From the NCBI GenBank assembly GCA_013390785.1, contig JACASW010000003.1, forward strand, positions 48,071-112,070: DNA of 64,000 nucleotides. The letters run 5' to 3'. A program made the translations under genes and the position numbers. Source of the DNA: Marine Group I thaumarchaeote. GTDB lineage: Archaea > Thermoproteota > Nitrososphaeria > Nitrososphaerales > Nitrosopumilaceae. The notes below the pieces were generated by a model. It saw only the letters and a list, made by a program, of their open reading frames with translations, had not been told where the DNA came from and made no database searches. Of this stretch, positions 60,448 to 64,000 are shown piece by piece (within the stretch, counting starts at the first letter, position 1; every line of letters begins with the position of its first letter).

Positions 60448-61548
60448 TTATTCGGAATCTTCAGGTATATCTTCAGTTTTACTATCTGCATCAACACCAG
60501 AATCACTTTTTGATTCGACATTTATTTCTGGGTCTGCTGATTCCACTTTTAATGATTTTGCAGTTTTGGTGGATTTCTTCTTTGTGTCTGAATCAGGGTC
60601 AATCACACCGGCATCTCCAAGACTAAAGATAACTTCTTGTTCTGGATGATGTGGGCTGTCTACCATTCGTGCTATTCTTTTTTTGCCAGATTTTTTAAAG
60701 TAAATTCTGTATGTGCTTGTATGAGCTACTACATTACCTCCTATTGGACGTGTTGGGTCACCAAAGAATACATCTGGTGATGCCATTACTTGGTTTGTGG
60801 CTAATGCAGCACAGTTGTATGTCTCTGCAATTCTAACTAGTAAATGAACAAACTTGTTTAATCTTTGTTGACGTACTGAAAGTGTTCCCCTACCTAGATA
60901 TTCTGCTCTAAACAGACCTACAGCTGAATCAACAACAAGTAATTTTATGTTATTTTCTTGAATCATATGACTTGCCTCTTCTAAAATTAATGTCTGATGT
61001 GCGCTATTGTATGCTCGCGCTACCATGATTCTATCAAGTGCTTTTTCTGGGTCCATTCCATGTGCTTTTGCAATGGATACAATTCTTTCTGGTCTAAATG
61101 TATTTTCAGTATCAATATACAATACGGTTCCATCTAATCCACCTTCCTCTTTTGGTTTTTGAACGGTTACACACATTGTATGACAAAATTGCGTCTTACC
61201 AGATCCAAATTCACCATAAACTTCAGTCAATCCCTGTGTCTCAAGTCCACCGTCAAGTAACAAATCAAGACATTCTGTACCTGTAGTTATTTTCCCAATT
61301 TCTTGTCTTCTTTTGTAAACTTCTGTTGCGCTAACAAAGTCTTTAGATATCATTCCACCTTCAACAAGAGCCTGTCTTGCCTTTTCTACAATGTTGGCTG
61401 CTGTGTCTTTATCCATACCAGTAATTTCTGCTAGCTCTACTGGCCCACGTACTATCAGATCCATTATGTTGTGTATTCCAGCATCACTGAGTTTTTTTGT
61501 GGTTACCGGACCTACACCAGGTAAAGCATCTAATCTCAAATCTTCCAT
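60448..61548 (-). CDS. radA: DNA repair and recombination protein RadA
   Basis: A 366-residue RadA recombinase. The HhH N-terminal domain (LDALPGVGPVTTKKLSDAGIHN) is followed by the ATPase core: Walker A GEFGSGKTQFCH, Walker B LLVVDSAVGLFRAEY, and the L2-type QVMASPDVFFGDPTRPIGG. It makes the recombination filament. Usual archaeal RadA is about 320-325 residues; here an extra C-terminal tail of about 40 residues, rich in Ser, Asp, Lys and Glu, extends the protein. The promoter region holds a GTACGGTAC palindrome at 61559-61567. Confidence 0.95.
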   Translation of the reverse strand: MEDLRLDALPGVGPVTTKKLSDAGIHNIMDLIVRGPVELAEITGMDKDTAANIVEKARQALVEGGMISKDFVSATEVYKRRQEIGKITTGTECLDLLLDGGLETQGLTEVYGEFGSGKTQFCHTMCVTVQKPKEEGGLDGTVLYIDTENTFRPERIVSIAKAHGMDPEKALDRIMVARAYNSAHQTLILEEASHMIQENNIKLLVVDSAVGLFRAEYLGRGTLSVRQQRLNKFVHLLVRIAETYNCAALATNQVMASPDVFFGDPTRPIGGNVVAHTSTYRIYFKKSGKKRIARMVDSPHHPEQEVIFSLGDAGVIDPDSDTKKKSTKTAKSLKVESADPEINVESKSDSGVDADSKTEDIPEDSE

Positions 61549-61632
61549 ATACCGTATTGTACGGTACCTATACTTAAGTTTGTTCGTTTATTGGTTTTAT
61601 CTAAAAGTGAAAAATTGGTGTGAAATCGATGA

Positions 61633-61818
61633 TTATCTACGTGGTCTTCGCCTTCGTCCAGGTTTGTTTTGACCAGGAACTCTCGAGAGAACAAATCGTT
61701 TCCTAAAGTTACTTTTATTTCTCAGACTAGAAGAAGTACCCACACGTTTACGACCTTCTACCTTCGGTGTCTGACCTCTAACTTTACCTGCTTTGGTAAG
61801 TGAACCGTGTGTTGGCAT
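61633..61818 (-). CDS. rps30e: 30S ribosomal protein S30e
   Basis: A 61-residue very basic protein starting MPTHGSLTKAGKVRGQTPKV, then RNKSNFRKRFVLSRVPGQNKPG and an Arg-rich end. It matches the short archaeal S30e (no ubiquitin-like fusion). It lies alone between radA and the radical SAM gene, all on the same strand. Confidence 0.93.
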   Translation of the reverse strand: MPTHGSLTKAGKVRGQTPKVEGRKRVGTSSSLRNKSNFRKRFVLSRVPGQNKPGRRRRPRR

Positions 61819-61862
61819 AGTAAATCGGTTAGTTGTTGGAATTTATGTATTTGTATATTGGC

Positions 61863-63590
61863 TTACCAGTACTGTGCTTTGACCTTTTCAAGCACCCTTT
61901 CATGCTCTCCACCCTTCCGCCTTGCGTATCTTTCCATAGCCCCAAGTGGAACACCGCCCAAAGTTCTGGCTAGGCCATTAAATGCTGCTCGTCTAACAGA
62001 TCCGCGCTGACCAGTTTTGCTCATAAACTTCTTTATTCCATATTTGAAATTATGCTGCCAAGTCTTGTACATTACAGCAAGTTGTGTTGGATCTGAATCA
62101 TTGCCCATATCATAAAACTCTGATTTTTCAAGCAAGCCTATTGGAATGAACGTTAATGGAGTGGCTGTAAACATAGAGTCAGGCTGTTCCTGTTCAAGCT
62201 CGCTAAGGAGTCTGATTGTTTCCCAACCATCTTCAGGTGTTTCATCGTTATCAAGACCCATGATTAATGTAAACGCAGGAACCCAATAATTTTCATTTAA
62301 TGTTTTAACAGCCTCTTTGACAACCCAATGCCATTCTTCTGGCTGATATGGAGCAAGTTTCCTATCAGCGTATTTTTCTATCAATCTAATGCTTCCAGTC
62401 TCAAATCCACATTGAATTCCTGTAAGGTTGCTTGCACTTGCGTTGATTATCTTTGATAGGTTTGGAAGTAGTTTCTCGTCTGCAATCGCACCTGCCAGTG
62501 TTCCATGAGTTGGGTTTGTGTGCTCAACACCAGTAGACATAATTGCAGTAAATAGCTCTTCAAGAGCATCACGGTTGGGTTCCATGTTTTTTGTGGTAGT
62601 TGGATCCATGCCATAAACAAAAATGTCATCGCTGTGAACCCAAGCTCTATCAAGTCCACCTTTCTTTATGTTCACTTCAATTTCCTTTTTCACTTTTTCT
62701 GGAGAATAATATCTTAATGATCTTAATGTAACGTCACAAAACTTACAGCCCCTTCCACATCCACGCATTACCTCTATCATGCCGTGCATGGTTGGTTCAA
62801 CAATTTCTGGAATGTCATCTAGGTCTGGTCTGTCCCAAAAGTTGACAAACCTTCCATGAATTGTTTTTTCATCGCGTTTAAACTCTTTAATGTCAACTTT
62901 GAAATCCTTTCTTTTTCTGAAAGGATCCATATTTTCAAATTGCCCATCAATTAGATAGTTAAAGAAGTTGCCCGCATGCCCATCTATTTCAGGAGCGATT
63001 CCACCAAGTTCCCCCTCTAAAATTGCGTATAGACCATACTCTTCAATCTTTTCAGGTGCGTAGTTGTACTGCCAAGTACCGGAAGCACCGGCAATAACCT
63101 TTGCATGGCTACCAGTTTTTTTCTTTGCCGCATTGATTCGTTGATGTAGTTCACGACAGTAAAATTCATCGTAAGACATCTGCCTTCTTCCATATGTGAA
63201 CGTCATGGTTACAGGTCCCATTCCAAGTGGATCCATTTCATGAGTTCCAACAACCTCAGTTTCAGGTCCAATGAATTTTTCAATATGATCAGGGTGAGCA
63301 ATAACTACATCCTCACGTTTGAAACCGTCACGAAGTAGTCCAGCCTCTACTTTGCGTAAACCGTACGGGGCATATTTTGCCACGCCGTTGATATGAGGTG
63401 CATAATTACAAATAAAATCAAACAAAATTTTTGGTGTTACCTGATTTCCTAAAATCTTGTACCAAATACTGCTTTTATCACGATTTGGATCAAGTGCCGG
63501 CGCACATCCAAAAAATGTGGCCAATGAAAGTCCACGATATAGAGACATTAACGTTCTATCTGCAGTTAAAACAATCTTTGGACTTGGCAT
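61863..63590 (-). CDS. Radical SAM enzyme with B12-binding-like N-terminal region (UPF0313-like)
   Basis: A 575-residue protein. The cluster-binding motif CGRGCKFCD (CxxxCxxC) is near residue 270 (VMRGCGRGCKFCDVT), with a later GFETGSIRLIEKYADRK segment. The N-terminal 240 residues contain parts of a Rossmann-type (B12-binding-like) fold (IVLTADRTLMSLYRG, AYGLRK, VVIAHPDHIEKFIGPE). UPF0313 proteins are near-universal in archaea; their substrate is unknown, possibly a tRNA or lipid modification. The gene has no obvious partner in this run. Confidence 0.8.
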   Translation of the reverse strand: MPSPKIVLTADRTLMSLYRGLSLATFFGCAPALDPNRDKSSIWYKILGNQVTPKILFDFICNYAPHINGVAKYAPYGLRKVEAGLLRDGFKREDVVIAHPDHIEKFIGPETEVVGTHEMDPLGMGPVTMTFTYGRRQMSYDEFYCRELHQRINAAKKKTGSHAKVIAGASGTWQYNYAPEKIEEYGLYAILEGELGGIAPEIDGHAGNFFNYLIDGQFENMDPFRKRKDFKVDIKEFKRDEKTIHGRFVNFWDRPDLDDIPEIVEPTMHGMIEVMRGCGRGCKFCDVTLRSLRYYSPEKVKKEIEVNIKKGGLDRAWVHSDDIFVYGMDPTTTKNMEPNRDALEELFTAIMSTGVEHTNPTHGTLAGAIADEKLLPNLSKIINASASNLTGIQCGFETGSIRLIEKYADRKLAPYQPEEWHWVVKEAVKTLNENYWVPAFTLIMGLDNDETPEDGWETIRLLSELEQEQPDSMFTATPLTFIPIGLLEKSEFYDMGNDSDPTQLAVMYKTWQHNFKYGIKKFMSKTGQRGSVRRAAFNGLARTLGGVPLGAMERYARRKGGEHERVLEKVKAQYW

Positions 63591-63640
63591 ACGCTAACGT
63601 CCGAATTAACTTATTTATTTTAAACCTTTTGCGTGTGAAT

Positions 63641-64000
63641 CTATATCTGCTCCAATATTCCAGACTTTGCCCTATACTGGTGACCAAATTCGTCATTTTG
63701 TATTAAATGATCCCCATCAAAAACAGTACCATCTCTACATACTAGATCTTTGCTAGTGCAACAGCTTCCACATATGCCTATACCGCATTTCATCATGCGT
63801 TCAAGGCTTGCTTGAACAAAAATCTGATTTGATCTGGCCAAATTCACTGTCTTGTACATCATAAGTTCTGGTCCGCAAGTGTAAACTGCATCAAAGCTAT
63901 TCTGGCCAAGTAATTCTTCTAATACATCAGTAACAAATCCTTTTTTTCCATATGTTCCATCTTCAGTTACCACAATCACTTTGTGTTTATTGTTTTCAAG
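63641..64000 (-). CDS. pyrK: Dihydroorotate dehydrogenase electron-transfer subunit (PyrK), C-terminal part
   Basis: The frame is open to the right edge of the window, so the N-terminal part is missing; the visible 119 codons end at 63641. They contain VYTCGPELMMYK (NAD-binding end of the ferredoxin-reductase domain) and the four-Cys CGIGICGSC...DLVCRDGTVFDG, the 2Fe-2S centre of PyrK. PyrK passes electrons from dihydroorotate dehydrogenase PyrD to NAD, in UMP synthesis. PyrD would be expected just outside the window. Confidence 0.88.
   Translation of the reverse strand, partial: LENNKHKVIVVTEDGTYGKKGFVTDVLEELLGQNSFDAVYTCGPELMMYKTVNLARSNQIFVQASLERMMKCGIGICGSCCTSKDLVCRDGTVFDGDHLIQNDEFGHQYRAKSGILEQI

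Noticed and set aside
1..64000. Insertion sequences, prophage or integrated element
   Set aside because: No transposase, integrase, phage structural gene or long flanking repeats found; gene content is core thaumarchaeal throughout.

Overview
The window comes from a low-GC, marine-type ammonia-oxidising archaeon (Nitrososphaerota/Thaumarchaeota, Nitrosopumilus-like). Evidence: an archaeal AmoC, a copper nitrite reductase NirK, a eukaryote-type topoisomerase IB, a divergent FtsZ-like tubulin homologue, the ADP-forming acyl-CoA synthetase and crotonase pair expected for the thaumarchaeal 3-hydroxypropionate/4-hydroxybutyrate cycle, a PEFG-CTERM surface protein, archaeal information-processing genes (L15e, L21e, L31e, L39e, S30e, RpoF, RadA, DnaG, proteasome alpha) and nearly leaderless genes with TATA boxes about 25-30 bases before the start codon. 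I see no insertion sequence, integrase, CRISPR array or rRNA.

Layout. 0-2 kb: end of a Rad50/SMC-like ATPase, a HEAT-repeat protein, a small membrane protein and a solitary amoC with its own promoter and terminator. 2-7 kb: thioredoxin-like protein and a cluster of exported proteins (PEFG-CTERM, CFI-box, Ig-like, paired W-W repeats) interrupted by L15e. 7-14 kb: serA, nirK, fumarase, tRNA methylthiotransferase, FtsZ-like protein, L31e with a repetitive tail, L39e and a Nudix hydrolase. 14-17 kb: overlapping methionine genes (MetF-like, MetE-N-like, core MetE). 17-20 kb: a NitT/TauT-type ABC importer. 20-29 kb: combined arginine and lysine biosynthesis on amino-carrier proteins: argG, lysW1, argX, argC/lysY, argB/lysZ, argD/lysJ, lysM, homocitrate synthase, lysW2, lysX, lysK. 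29-33 kb: diphthine synthase fused to a DUF357-like domain, FAD synthase and riboflavin kinase, DnaG, an A-type Fe-S carrier. 33-38 kb: CO2-fixation genes, a Toprim protein, glutamate dehydrogenase. 38-44 kb: proteasome alpha, a UbiE-like methyltransferase, TatA, an orphan DNA methyltransferase, an SDR, topoisomerase IB and an intron-containing tRNA-Met. 44-52 kb: a complete urease system (ureEFGD, diverging from ureA and a fused ureB-ureC) plus a DUR3-like urea symporter. 52-57 kb: mostly uncharacterised lineage genes (winged-helix/Zn protein, microproteins, a zincin-like protein, SirB1-like protein), tRNA-Ser and a phosphoesterase. 57-64 kb: an isocitrate/homoisocitrate dehydrogenase, the archaeal block hemK-ksgA-DUF655-rpoF-L21e, radA, S30e, a radical SAM enzyme and a partial pyrK.

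How the parts work together: urea is imported and hydrolysed to ammonia and CO2. Ammonia feeds Amo and glutamate dehydrogenase. CO2 feeds the 3HP/4HB cycle. Glutamate and 2-oxoglutarate feed the LysW-carried arginine/lysine branch.

The most unusual observations are: two LysW carriers, one of which ends in Gln instead of the ligatable Glu (a Pup-like situation); a UreB-UreC fusion; a tRNA-Met whose intron appears to sit in the anticodon stem; a solitary amoC; an exported CFI-box protein whose signal peptide is only complete if a non-AUG start is used; and an uncharacterised two-gene unit of a zincin-like protein with EExxH and a SirB1-like protein.
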